From the NCBI GenBank assembly GCA_025024175.1, contig QCXZ01000137.1:17670001-17734000 (forward strand): a stretch of DNA of 64,000 nucleotides. Reading direction: 5' to 3'. This DNA is from Rhyzopertha dominica (Eukaryota > Arthropoda > Insecta > Coleoptera > Bostrichidae). The position numbers were made by a program, and so were the translations under genes. The notes beneath the pieces were generated by a model. That model saw only the letters and a list, made by a program, of their open reading frames with translations. It was not told where the DNA came from and ran no database searches. Of this stretch, positions 44,930 to 56,030 are shown piece by piece; the first letter of the stretch is position 1, and each line of letters opens with the position of its first letter.

Positions 44930-47900
44930 ATTTAATTCTTAAGTACAATCTGCAAAGAGAATAATGCTCGCCTTTGACTGAAGAAATAAAGCTTACATCG
45001 TAACCGCATCACATCAATTATATGAAGAACTGGGGAATTCAGTTTTGCTTAAATTGACTACTTCGTGCATTTTCATGATGATCCAGTAATGCAAAATGTT
45101 AATTTACAAAATATTTGTCTTCATGTTCTAAAAATTGCGTTGCGCGTTTCGAAATGAACACTTGGCAGGACTTCTTTCATTTATCTTCCTGAAAATCCTC
45201 CTTTAGTAAAACTTCACTATACCTTTATGCATGATTATTATTACCATTATTATTATTAATGTGTAATATAAAATAACACCTCTCTTTTAATAAATATCTA
45301 AGAGTAAACTGTATATAGCAAATTAAATGGTACAATGACTAAAATCTGGAACAAATAGCATCAAGATACTTGTGTTTTATATGTGTTTTGTTGTTAATCA
45401 TGCAACAAGTGGCATAGAGATTTACAGTATAGCTCTTTACTAATTATGGTTGGAAGTACTGAAAATATATCTGAGCTAACAAAGATTGTAGAATAATTAA
45501 ATATTGGACGTTTAATTTTGAAGAAGACTGATTTACTTGAGCATTGAAATGATGCAGGTAATTTAAGAACTTCGAACTCAAATAAAGCGCTCTGCACATA
45601 TTGGTATTCAGTAAATCTGAACTGTCAATATCTTGGTGACATTTACCTGTATCTAGGGAAAATAAACTTTGTGCTCAAGAGAATCCATTTTGTTGATGTA
45701 CGCTGTTTAATTTCGTTTTTCATACATAGATTGATGCAACAGATTTCATTTAAGTAACGAATCGCAAAAGATTTATCCCTTCATTGGCTAGGTGTACTTG
45801 GATTTGTCATATTTCCAATATCAATTTTATATCAGCGTTAATAAGTGTTAAAATAAGCCAGCATGTCAAATTAATTTATGAGTTCTTGAGTGGTAATAGA
45901 AATTCACGTGCCATTATTCTACCGACAAGATTGTATCCGTAATGATTTTACCTCACTTTTAGTGCGTGATTACTTTTAGTGATTACCCCGCTCTATTGAC
46001 GAAAATTATGTGTTTGAATAATTTAAATTACCTATATTAATGGATGTATTGTAAAACCTTGGAAGTTTTTTTACGAAGGTTAAATGCAACAAAAAGCAGT
46101 TAGGACAACTGCAATAATGACCGCTAATACTTAAAAGTTTTTCTGATAATAAAACATAGGATAGAGTAAAATGGACAACATACAACTGTGTTTTCAAGCA
46201 AAAACATGTACCAATAAAAGGACGACACGAACCATGAAGCACTAAGCAAGAAAAACAAGACGTTAATAGAATATGTGCATGCATACAGCACACACCCTTT
46301 CTTCTTAAAAATGACTTTTGAACAAAAACGTATTCGTATAGGTACACTTTAAAATAAACATAAATTTTTACCAATGTGCTGGAAGTTCTTCCATCTATAC
46401 TTTATAATAACTGGTAGCAAACATGTTTAAAAGACCTGAGAATAAAAGGTGAAATTACCTAAGCCAAATTAAGTAGGTCTGCTTGATGCCATTTTAGATG
46501 TGATATACTTATCTATAAATAAAAAACAAACAGAGACTATTAACTACATCAACGTTTTGAATTTCTTAATTATACATGAGACATAATATGCTCGCCAGGA
46601 AAGAAGGCTGACATGGTGGGGATAATGGTCGCTAGACAGTTAAATCATTGGTGGTGTGCCCGCTATTATTCATGGTCACAATATCAGGCTAGCGCGGCGA
46701 ATAAATTTACTAACTCAGCCCATCCATGCAGTTCGCTCCATTCAAATTGTGGACGATGTTACAATCTCGCGCACTATAAAATGAATACTATTTCTTATCT
46801 TTCGTTTTCCTTATAAAAACCTTTTTAATCCTTCCCAGTTGCACTGCAACTTCCTAGTTAGGACACAATAAAGGTAATAGTAAAGTAATAGTTCTACACC
46901 ATCTCAGTATACCCTGTAATGTTTATAATGCTTTCTATTTTGGATAAGATGATGAAGCACAAATGCTGCTGTTTTAAACCACATCTGTTATTTTAATTCA
47001 GATTATACAAAACGATTTATCTTGATAACTTATTTTTATATACATTATTGTGTTTTTATGATTTCTTCCAGCATATTTTTTGGAACATTTTTAGAGTTAT
47101 AGTTTATTATATATCAACCGTCCGTTTTGAAGCCATATCTCACCAATAGTGAAATGGATTCATGCGATTGTTATTATTTTGATTTTATTGCTTTTTATTC
47201 CATTGATGAATGACTCTTTCAGAGTAGAGACCTGTAAATTTGTCTTTAATGGGTATTGTGAAAATTGTGCAATGTAACATGTTATAATGACTATATTTTC
47301 ACCTCATTTGCATACCTGTAATGCACAGGAATACGCTCAGAAAGCACATCATACTTTGAAAAATACACCAAATGCTCATGAGTTGTATGTTGATTTTGTG
47401 AGCAAAGTTCAAATAAAATATCGTTTGTGTTCTAAATTCAGTTTTAAATTTTTATGTGCTACATATAATTTCATAATTGTACGCATTGGCATTACTATCC
47501 TACTCACCAATACAAAGTTGGTTTGATTTCAATAAATAATAATTCCCTTTCAGCATTCCATTCTCTGGAAGGTAAATTATCTATTTTTGAGGGAGATTTA
47601 TTAAGGTCTCCTTAATACGCTTTTGTAGGTAGGAGGTAAAATTATAAATGTTCTGTTACTTCTAGCAGCTCAGGCGCTTCTTGTAATAACTAAAACACAT
47701 TTAACGATTCGTGGATAAAAATTAGAAACCTAGTTTTAGCCACCTACCATTTGTTAGTCTAGTCCAAATAATTTAAGTAACGGTAAATGAAAGCGAAGTA
47801 TTTTCTTTTATTCATATATACCTTATTTATGTTAATTGATGAAGCGCATCTATTACGGAAATATGTATGTACTGATATATTTTTTTCCAGTGTTATCCGT

Positions 47901-49460
47901 CTAATAACTGTTTAACCTTGCCTGAAAAGCTAAACTTCTAGACGTCCTTTTAAAAGTACACCAGTATTTTAACCTCGCAAAACGTTTAATAGACCACANA
48001 AATTTAAATCTCGTTTAATTTTGGACAGGTATGATTTTTAAGTTGAGAAATAGGTACTATGATTCAGTACTTTTTCAGTACTAACGGAAACAAAAGCAGA
48101 AAGTTATGCTTCATTAGATTTACTACCAAGAAAATCAAGATTTAAATGCATCAAGCAGATGAGAGCATTTTACGGACTAACACAATTACAAAAACACGAT
48201 GTGTATCTCAGAAAATGTTATAGAGGCATACTCTTTAGTGCTTTGTTTAAAGACACAATGAAATTGTAAGCCACTTCTTCAATGTTGAAAGCAAACAATG
48301 CAATTAAGAATTTCGTTCTTTATTGAAACGACATGGCGGAAATTGTAGGCCACAAAGTCACAAAATTTACGAAAGTTGAATTGATAAATTGATTCAAGAA
48401 GCTTCAAATCACGAATATTCCATGATTTAAGCAAGTCATCAAACTCAAATTAATCATTCCATAATTTTTTAAGTTGCCGATTGGTATTTTTGAAGCCTAC
48501 ACATAATAGGGTTGGTTAAAATGAGTTTAGACGAATTATAAGACACAATTTAAACTGACCTGACTTTAAAACTAACAAACAAAGGTCGTTTTCGTAAATC
48601 AGAGGTATATACTTGAATGTCTAGCGCAAATATGTTCCAACCAAAAAATATTGAATGTATTCGATATTTTTCAAATATCCAAACGTAAAGGAGTATAGAC
48701 AGGTAATTGGAATGCATCGATTCCGAAAAATGTCTTAGACATCCGCCAAGTATTTATTGAATCTACCAAATCCGATAGAACGTAAGGCCTACAGCTAATG
48801 TCGTTCTTTAGAGACGATATTAATTCAGTTTGGTGAACATATTTGTAGTTTAAAACTGCTTAACGAATAGAAATCATCGCACACTGCTAAAGAGTATTTT
48901 GAAGAGTCTCTAGATAGTATGGCAGAAATGGAAAACATTTCTACCTTACATTTATATTTTTGTAGCTAACATTCAACAAAACAATCCTTCTAGGTCGGAA
49001 GTCTCCCCAGTATTTAATAATTGTAAAAATTGTCAATAAGCATTTAATTGTTAATAAGCATTTAGTGTAAAATTGCTTAAAATAAAGTTTTGAAAAATGC
49101 GTCTTTTTATAGCATACAAATTAGTGTACCCACATAATATTTCCTTAAATTACAAAAATTAATATTATACAAACATACGAAATGTTAATGTTTTTGAACG
49201 ATTTATGGAAAATTGTTGTACCTTTTGCTAGGTTGTTACTGTTTGACTCTAAATAATAGTTTTGTTATTTTCACGAAAACAGAGCTATTCTTCATTAACG
49301 ATGTAATTCTTTTATATAGGACATTGAAAGTAAGCAGGTGAGTTTGTGTATGTTTTATATGAAGTGGAAAACGCTTAGTTGTCTGGTCTCGCATATCCAT
49401 AAATCTTATCTATGAATCACTGACAAATGTGATCATGTGGACAGAATTAATGCTCTCTAA
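44930..49460. other. Nothing recognised apart from a GC-rich patch at 46600-46770
   Basis: No gene, RNA or element could be supported. ATTATT runs occur at 45236-45262. The patch at 46600-46770 (GGTGGGGATAATGG, GCTAGCGCGGCG) stands out by composition only. Confidence 0.35.
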
Positions 49461-49469
49461 TAATAACTT

Positions 49470-49841
49470 TGTATAATGGTGCAGCAGTGTTATCGTCCTG
49501 GAATCGCCTCAAACAATTGGCCAAGTAAGCAATTCCTCCGGCACATTATTTCAATTCATTTTTGCTTGGACCTAATCGAATCTGAAACGGTCCGAAGACA
49601 AACAGTCGAAGGACCATCACGCGTCGGGATAATGGCAAAACCTCAATCGGATGATGCCATAAACCGCCCCGGACGAAGAGTTCTGGGGGTGGATGCAAAC
49701 GTTGGCGGTAGGCGGTCCTCCCCTTCCGTATAAAGGCGGGATGGCACCGGCACCGCCAGAGTGTTGCGTGAAGGTGCACGACACCCCAGGAAGTAGTGGA
49801 CGCTCACAGTCCGCAAGAGTTCACGTGCGCCTTTCGACGAG
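49470..49841 (+). promoter_or_regulatory. GC-rich promoter region with TATA box
   Basis: TATAAAG at 49729-49735 sits in a CpG-rich stretch (GGCGGTAGGCGGTCC before it, GGCGGGATGGCACCGG after it). An inferred start near 49760 would leave a leader of about 80 nt before the ATG at 49842. Upstream are AAGCAATT and CAATTGG homeodomain-like cores. The contrast with the AT-rich surroundings and the exon that follows support a real promoter. Confidence 0.55.
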
Positions 49842-49944
49842 ATGTGCAAGATGAACCAGAGAAGCTACATCTCCGCCATGCCCACAACTCTGGCCAAGAT
49901 CACACTCGTGCTGATTTTTTTCTACTTCGCTGAATGTGCAGCAG
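49842..49944 (+). CDS. First coding exon of a secreted protein (signal peptide), product unknown
   Basis: The ATG at 49842 encodes MCKMNQRSYISAMPTTLAK followed by a hydrophobic core ITLVLIFFYFA and ECAA, a good signal peptide with a likely cleavage site near the exon end. A strong donor GTAAGC follows at 49945, giving a phase 1 intron. A second in-frame ATG at 49851 may be the real start. The exon lies 107 bp below the TATA box. A lone signal-peptide exon before a long intron is common for neuropeptides, growth factors and extracellular proteins. The next exon is not in the window as far as I can see. Confidence 0.6.
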
Positions 49945-51240
49945 GTAAGCATTTAAAAATTATTTGATGTTCAGAAGTGGGATGTAAAAAAGTAACGTTT
50001 TGTATTAATTAAATTGGATAGATAAATTCTAAAACTATAAGGAAAAATATGATGTTTCTGTACCTACAAAAAGAACATTTCTTTTGCTTAAAACTTCAAA
50101 TACAATGCAAGGTATATAACGTACAATTATTCTAAACCATATTTAAATAATGTAAAAGTTTGTAGAGCACGAGCATCTACTTTTAATTATCTCACAAATT
50201 TCTGTAAAAGATGAGAATTACACAGTTTTAACTTAAAGTAAAGCCATATTTTTAATTTTTGATGATGTATGTAGTAAGTGTGTTTATACGCTATACCTGC
50301 TAATCCTTTAAATACTTTTCTTTTGGATTTTAAAGATATTTGCCAACCGTATTAGAATCAATGTTTCTGGTGATTTAGATGCTGGTATGTGTTTGGTTTA
50401 TCCTGTAGAATCATTTCCACAAGAACAAATAATCTTACTTTTATAAAGTACTTTATTTCGCTAAATAAAAATGTAGGGAACTCTTATTCTTGTTTTTCTT
50501 GTATATATAGATTAATTATAAACTAGAATATATTCTAAAATAGATACTAAGAATACGAATACTATATTAAAAAAAAACTAAACATTACTGCAATTATGCC
50601 ATACAAATTTTTTTCAGGCAACTTAAAGTTAAACGTTAAATAACATCATACATTAATGACAAATGCAACAGGAAATAATATTTTTTGGCGGTTTCGTTGT
50701 TTTTTTTTGTTTAAATAAATTTATTAAACTCAACACACAACGTGTAAAAATGGTAAAAGATCATATTTTATAGTAAAGAAGGAACAAATACTTTAATCGA
50801 CATGTATTAGAAAGAAAAAGTTAAGCAAACAACACCTACAATTTATTACAAATGTTGCTTAAAATAGCCGTTATTTTGTTGAATAGACAATTCTCGCCTT
50901 CTAGGTACCTACCTGTTTCATTACATTGCACATAAAGTAAAACTGTAATGTATCTTACTACAATTATTTATACTTTCATAATTCGAAACTACGATCACTG
51001 AGATATCCCTACAACCAAAAGTATTTTTTTTGTACAAAACATGGAAAAAACTGTATGTTGTATTAGCCAATTAATAAACCTATCCATTTTCAGGATGCTA
51101 ACAAATGTTATAAAAAACAAATATTAACGTCCACTAGAATAAAAAAGGATTAGCAATTGTAGTTATATTGTGGTCAATAGTAGCTTCTGCCTTTTTAAAT
51201 CAGCTATCACCTGTTGCATATGAAAACCTTAAACTGAAAA
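49945..51240 (+). other. Probably intron of the secreted-protein gene
   Basis: AT-rich sequence with no other feature after the donor at 49945. The intron's end was not found, so it may span all or most of the remaining window. Confidence 0.35.
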
Positions 51241-51242
51241 AA

Positions 51243-52047
51243 AACGGCTGCAAATTGAATCAATACTTCCACATCCATTTGTCAAAATGACATTTACGTT
51301 TTTATTTCTTATACTATACGATCATATAATCAGGTATTGAGCATTTTTCTCTCTACACATTTTTCTAAGACAAACGGTCCTCGTGGTATTAGCAAAAATA
51401 TATAAATTTTAAAATCGTTTTGTTTCAAATAACTCGGAAAATTTTTAACTTATCAAAAAAATTACAAGAGTGCTTTCTGATCAGAAATTTGATTTTCTAT
51501 ATAATACCAAAATTTAAAAAATTCGTACGAGCAGGGCCCAAAATAGGTGTTTTGGAAGTATTTCGAAAATGTAAAAATTTGAATAAATTTTCTAAGACAC
51601 TAGTGATAAATTTTATTTCCTATCTGATGGTATTTCCGTTTTTTGAATATATTAAATATATTCGGAGATATTTAGGAAAAACCGTTTTCTTTAAGCGACG
51701 TTTTTTTGCTAATATCTTCTAAACAGTTTGCTGCACCGAAAATTTATAAGAGCGAATAATACTCGCAGTTATACAAAAAGGGTAGTTACCCACCAATTTC
51801 GCCCCCGACTTACCCCACAAACAATAGGTCGCTTTGGGTAGTTGAGATTTATACGTTAGCCAAATTTAAAGTTCATATATTCTTTCGAAAGTTATCGTGT
51901 CCACAAACAAAACCACAGATACACAGACATAATTTTTTTGTTCAAATTTTGTTTTTTTTTGCGTTTTCGCTTTTAAAGCGAATAAGCAAAAAAAATTTTT
52001 GAAAAATTTTTTCGCGATACAGTACCGTCCGTTGGATGTGCAAGTAA
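51243..52047 (+). repeat. Dispersed repeat, copy 2
   Basis: Same orientation and order of blocks as 20617-21395, ending GTCCGTTGGATGTGCAAG against ATCCGTTGGATGTGAAAG. Unlike copy 1 it is followed by a degenerate tandem array. A 100-codon frame inside (51420-51722) is not conserved in copy 1 and is not regarded as a gene. Confidence 0.7.
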
Positions 52048-52129
52048 TTAATCAAAACATATACGTTCACATGGCTGTTGACACAGCAGCAAACCACCGG
52101 TCACGGATCAGTATTAAATATCATAATTT

Positions 52130-52800
52130 ATGTACCACGTCCCTTCATAACTTTAAACCAAATTTGATATGCACCATGCACTTAGCATCAGAGATCACGG
52201 TCAACGACACGCATAAAGAAAAATCAAATTTTTGTACCTCTAGGATATAGCCTTGATAAAAAATTTGACATAGCTAGACCATTGTACTCAACATAGAAAA
52301 ATCACGTTTGGCGACATCTATGTCGCAAAATCGATTTTTTTGCACTTTAGTTACCTACCATGGTGCTGCATATCTGCAGTAGTCTTAATACAAATTTGAC
52401 ATGTACCATCAGCTTAAAAAAAATTCATTTAACGACACCAATGAAGGAAAATCGATTTTTTATACCTTCGTCCGCCAAAGCCTTAATGAAAATTTGACAC
52501 AGATACACTATCATATCCACCGTAAAGATAAACGTTCAACGACACCAATAACGCAAAATCGATTTTTTTGCCGCTAAGGTACCATGGTACGTACGACATA
52601 ATCAGTATAACAAATCATGTTCAACGGCACCCATGAATCAAAATTGATTTTTGACACATTTATTATATAGGTACCATAATGCATTTCCGTTATGATCTTA
52701 GTCCAAATTTGACATAGTATATTCAATACGTATATTCAACGATACCCGGGAAAAAAAATCGATTTTTTGCTTATTTAGGTGCCATGGTGCTCATCCGCCT
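52130..52800 (+). repeat. Degenerate tandem repeat, about six units of 85-120 bp
   Basis: Each unit carries CAACGACACC-like, then AAAATCGATTTTT, then TAGGTACCATGGTGC-like, then CAAATTTGACAT-like blocks. The ATCGAT core recurs at about 52221, 52328, 52448, 52556, 52641 and 52757, so the spacing varies from 85 to 120 bp. Units differ strongly. Palindromic cores (AAAATCGATTTT, ACCATGGT) lie in most units. Confidence 0.75.
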
Positions 52801-53060
52801 GTGCCCATCACGGTCTTATTCAAAATTTGGACTATGAAGCAATATATCAAATTTTCTATGACAGCACCCTTGCCACCCTACCCCAGAAAAAAATTGTTTT
52901 GGCACACCTACAGACCATGAGCGACGACCCAGCATCAATCTGTTGCTTAGCAGCCGAGATCTCACTATCCACGAACGGAAGGATGGGAGCCAAATTGAGC
53001 AAAAAATCGCGCTAAAGATACTAACATGAGTGTTACATGTATAAGCGGCTTATCTTATCT
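52800..53060 (+). repeat. Retroelement-like 3' tail with TTATC repeats
   Basis: Directly after the array, one frame is open to 53015 (ATLPQKKIVLAHLQTMSDDP). It is followed by a short noncoding end with GCTTATCTTATCTTATG, the kind of short tandem tail seen at LINE or SINE ends. I do not recognise the protein. Confidence 0.3.
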
Positions 53061-53339
53061 TATGATTGCTGTTCGTTTCTAATTCTGCAAAATTTTTCAA
53101 TATAATGAATATTGAAAAAATGATTAGCTGTTAAAAGATAATCCACAAATAGCCTGTGCCTAGAGAGTTTTTCTATTCTATGGCTGTTAACTTGTTCATT
53201 ATTACTTTTACAATAAAATTTCTTAAATAAAAGCTGTCGATTATTAAAATGTATATAAAAAGTATTCTCCCAAATTTTTTTGTGTCGTTGTCGTTGTCAC
53301 CTAAATATCGCTAAAAAAAATCCTATACAGCCGGTTAGG

Positions 53340-53379
53340 CCTAGGCCGTTCATAACAACTTACTTATGAACGGCCTAGG
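53340..53379. repeat. Perfect 16-bp hairpin with 8-nt loop
   Basis: CCTAGGCCGTTCATAA (53340-53355) is exactly inverted at 53364-53379. The loop is CAACTTAC. GGTTAGG-like sequence flanks both sides. Confidence 0.85.
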
Positions 53380-53399
53380 TTAGGCGCACAGCTGCTTTA

Positions 53400-55480
53400 T
53401 TCGAATACTTGGTTCGTACCTATCAAAATATGAATGTAGCTTTCCATTATTATTTGATATTTAGATAATTCACCATGATCATTTTTTAAATTTTACCTAT
53501 ATGAAACTAAAATGCTACAAAATCGAATTATTACTCTCGCCGGAATCGGAAAATAAATTTTTCTTTCAGAAAAAATAAATATAACAGTAATATCTCAACA
53601 GTTATAGTTACAAAAAATTGCTTTTAACTCCATCTTATTCTCTATATAGATATGCTTTAATAATGCTAAAACAGGTTTTTGATACAGTCAATAAATAATG
53701 GCTGATTCTTAATGTGACATTTTTTTTTTGATAAAACAAAACTTATCAGAATTCATTTGTTTTCTCACTACTTTGTTTACTCAACAGACTTTCCATCTCT
53801 AATAACAAAACGACACGTTGCATAAGGCACAAAGGCAATACCAAATCTGCGGCATTCCACCTGAACTAGGGCTTAAAATGTCACTCCATAGACATGCATT
53901 TTAAAGCTAATTTCGGTATAGAGGTAATTGCCTATATATCATATTATAGTTATCTCGGATTTTATAATCCGAAAAATAAATGGTATGTGCAGTGAAATTC
54001 GATCCTACCAACAGCACATATAGCAGTGTAATAGTATAATTTAATAGCATGTTAATGTCTAATTTATTCATTATTAACACAAAATTCTCGCTTTGGTATA
54101 GCAGCTAATTAGAAAAAGACGCATACAACTTATTTGATATAATGTGGTTCTTTTCCTGAAAAAAAAGAACGCATTTCGTAGAGTTTTCTTAACTTTCAGT
54201 ACTTCTTTTTGAAGTGTAGGTATCCATTAGGCGAGAAATAATTTGGTCAAAACTTTGCATAACATCTTCTAAATCCAAGCTAATTTGATTTTATAAAGCA
54301 CATTAAAGAAATAATTTATAATATAAATACGTATAAGAGGTATATAGTAAATGCTTCATATCACAAATTTTCATACTCTAATGCATGGTTCAGAGTATCT
54401 ATCTATTTACCATATTCACTTCTCTAAATTGTTTTCATATATATTTCATTAAATATTTGCAGAACTTTTTGAGTGCATTGGACGTCCTTTTCGAAACGTC
54501 ACCATGCTTGCCAGGATGCATGGTTACTATTTCGTTAATTTTAATTTCTAAACCACAGCTGCTATAGACCCGAATTATTATTATTTTAGGTCTTTTGTAG
54601 TATCTTAATACCATTACTAAACTCAGTGTTCGAAACTTAAATAAAAAAATAGTTTAAAACGTTATTTTCATTATCAAGTCACAAAAATTATAAGATATTT
54701 AACGACAAAACAAAAAAAATAAACGTTACTCTTTTCCTGGTACGAAAATTGTGGGAAAACTTGCGATCTAACTCGTAGTAAGCTGTTATAACGATGCACA
54801 ATAATAGGCTTCAAGGGCGTTGCAAGTTTCTGTATAAAGTAGGCAACATATTGGATGCAGCAAATAACGAGAGATCGGCGGTATAAATAACCGGTTCAAA
54901 GTTTTGCATGTAAACATGCACATTATTATTAATGCCAAACATTACAATACTTTGTTGTTGACTTGATGCATTGATATGAGCATATTTTTTTGTTGAAATG
55001 CTCAAAACTGATATACATAAGTTTATCTCTGTATTTATTTACTGATTGAAAATAAAAAATAGTAAGTATTCTCTCTGAGTGTATATATAAGAGTATATTT
55101 AATATAAAGGTAACCATTGAATAACAGATGTAAATCGGACAGTAAGAACCTAAAAAAATCACGTTATTGTTTTCCAATTGTAGTGTTTCATTCAAGCTAC
55201 GGGTTCAGCATCATGAAGTGTCGCTATACCCTGATGTGATGAATTTTGAAGTCTTCTACCCATAATGTTCCAGGCGTGTTGTGGGTGAAAGATCAGATTC
55301 ACATTGTTTTATTAAAAAGGGAGAAGATTGGAAAAGATCCTGATGTAGGGTAAAAATATCCTTCTAGTGTTCCTTGGTTATAGGTAATTTCGAGCGGTCA
55401 TGTGGAATTTTTGTGAAAACCAAAGATAATTTGCTGTCATTAGCAATAACCGCCCGCTCCACTAATTAAACGATTTTGAG
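53400..55480. other. Nothing recognised
   Basis: AT-rich, without a supportable gene, RNA or repeat. Confidence 0.35.
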
Positions 55481-55484
55481 AAAC

Positions 55485-55560
55485 CCTTACCACAATAATT
55501 TAGAAAATATAAATATATTTCGGCTACTAAGCTGCCATCTTCAGTAGAAGTACAAGGCGA
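55485..55560 (-). repeat. GATGGC...GTAGCCGAAA block, third occurrence
   Basis: On the minus strand: CTACTGAAGATGGCAGCTTA, then GTAGCCGAAA, then TTATTGTGG. This matches the arm at 9206-9290 in order and spacing. A probable conserved end of a retroelement family. Confidence 0.55.
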
Positions 55561-55759
55561 CCAACTTCTTGGGGTGAAAATTTAAGAGGATAATATCAGG
55601 TTAAATCCAGGGATTTCAAGAAATTATTACGTTATAGAAGACGTATTTCCATTTTGGAAATTATTGTGGTGAAGGTTTTTCATTATCGTTTAATTAGAAT
55701 CAAACCACACACATACTCTTGGCCACCATCTTGAGTATTCAGATAGAATTTAGACTTTT

Positions 55760-56030
55760 CGCTTAAGACACCAGTGTGCCACATTTGGTTTCATTACGCT
55801 CATTCTGTGCACTAGCACCAGAGAAAGAGGTTAAAAAACTTAGTTCAATCTTCTTATTCTGCAGTAACCAGTCCTACCCTAATAGTACTTGGGACCCAAA
55901 GTCTGAAATTGGCATTCTGAGGTTCTTTGCCGACGCCCTGTACCTTTCTGGTGTCTGGAATTCCTGCAAGCGCGCCCAACAGCAACTCATTACTATGTTT
56001 AGACTCCTGTTCGCAAGCCTCTGACAAACT
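55760..56030 (-). other. Coding-like stretch open on both strands, unknown
   Basis: The minus strand reads QTPERYRASAKNLRMPISDF and GSQVLLG before a stop, then IELSFLTSFSGASAQNERNE in the same frame. The plus strand is also open (55776-56024). The GC content exceeds that of the flanks. It may be part of an unnamed repeat. No function is assigned. Confidence 0.25.
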
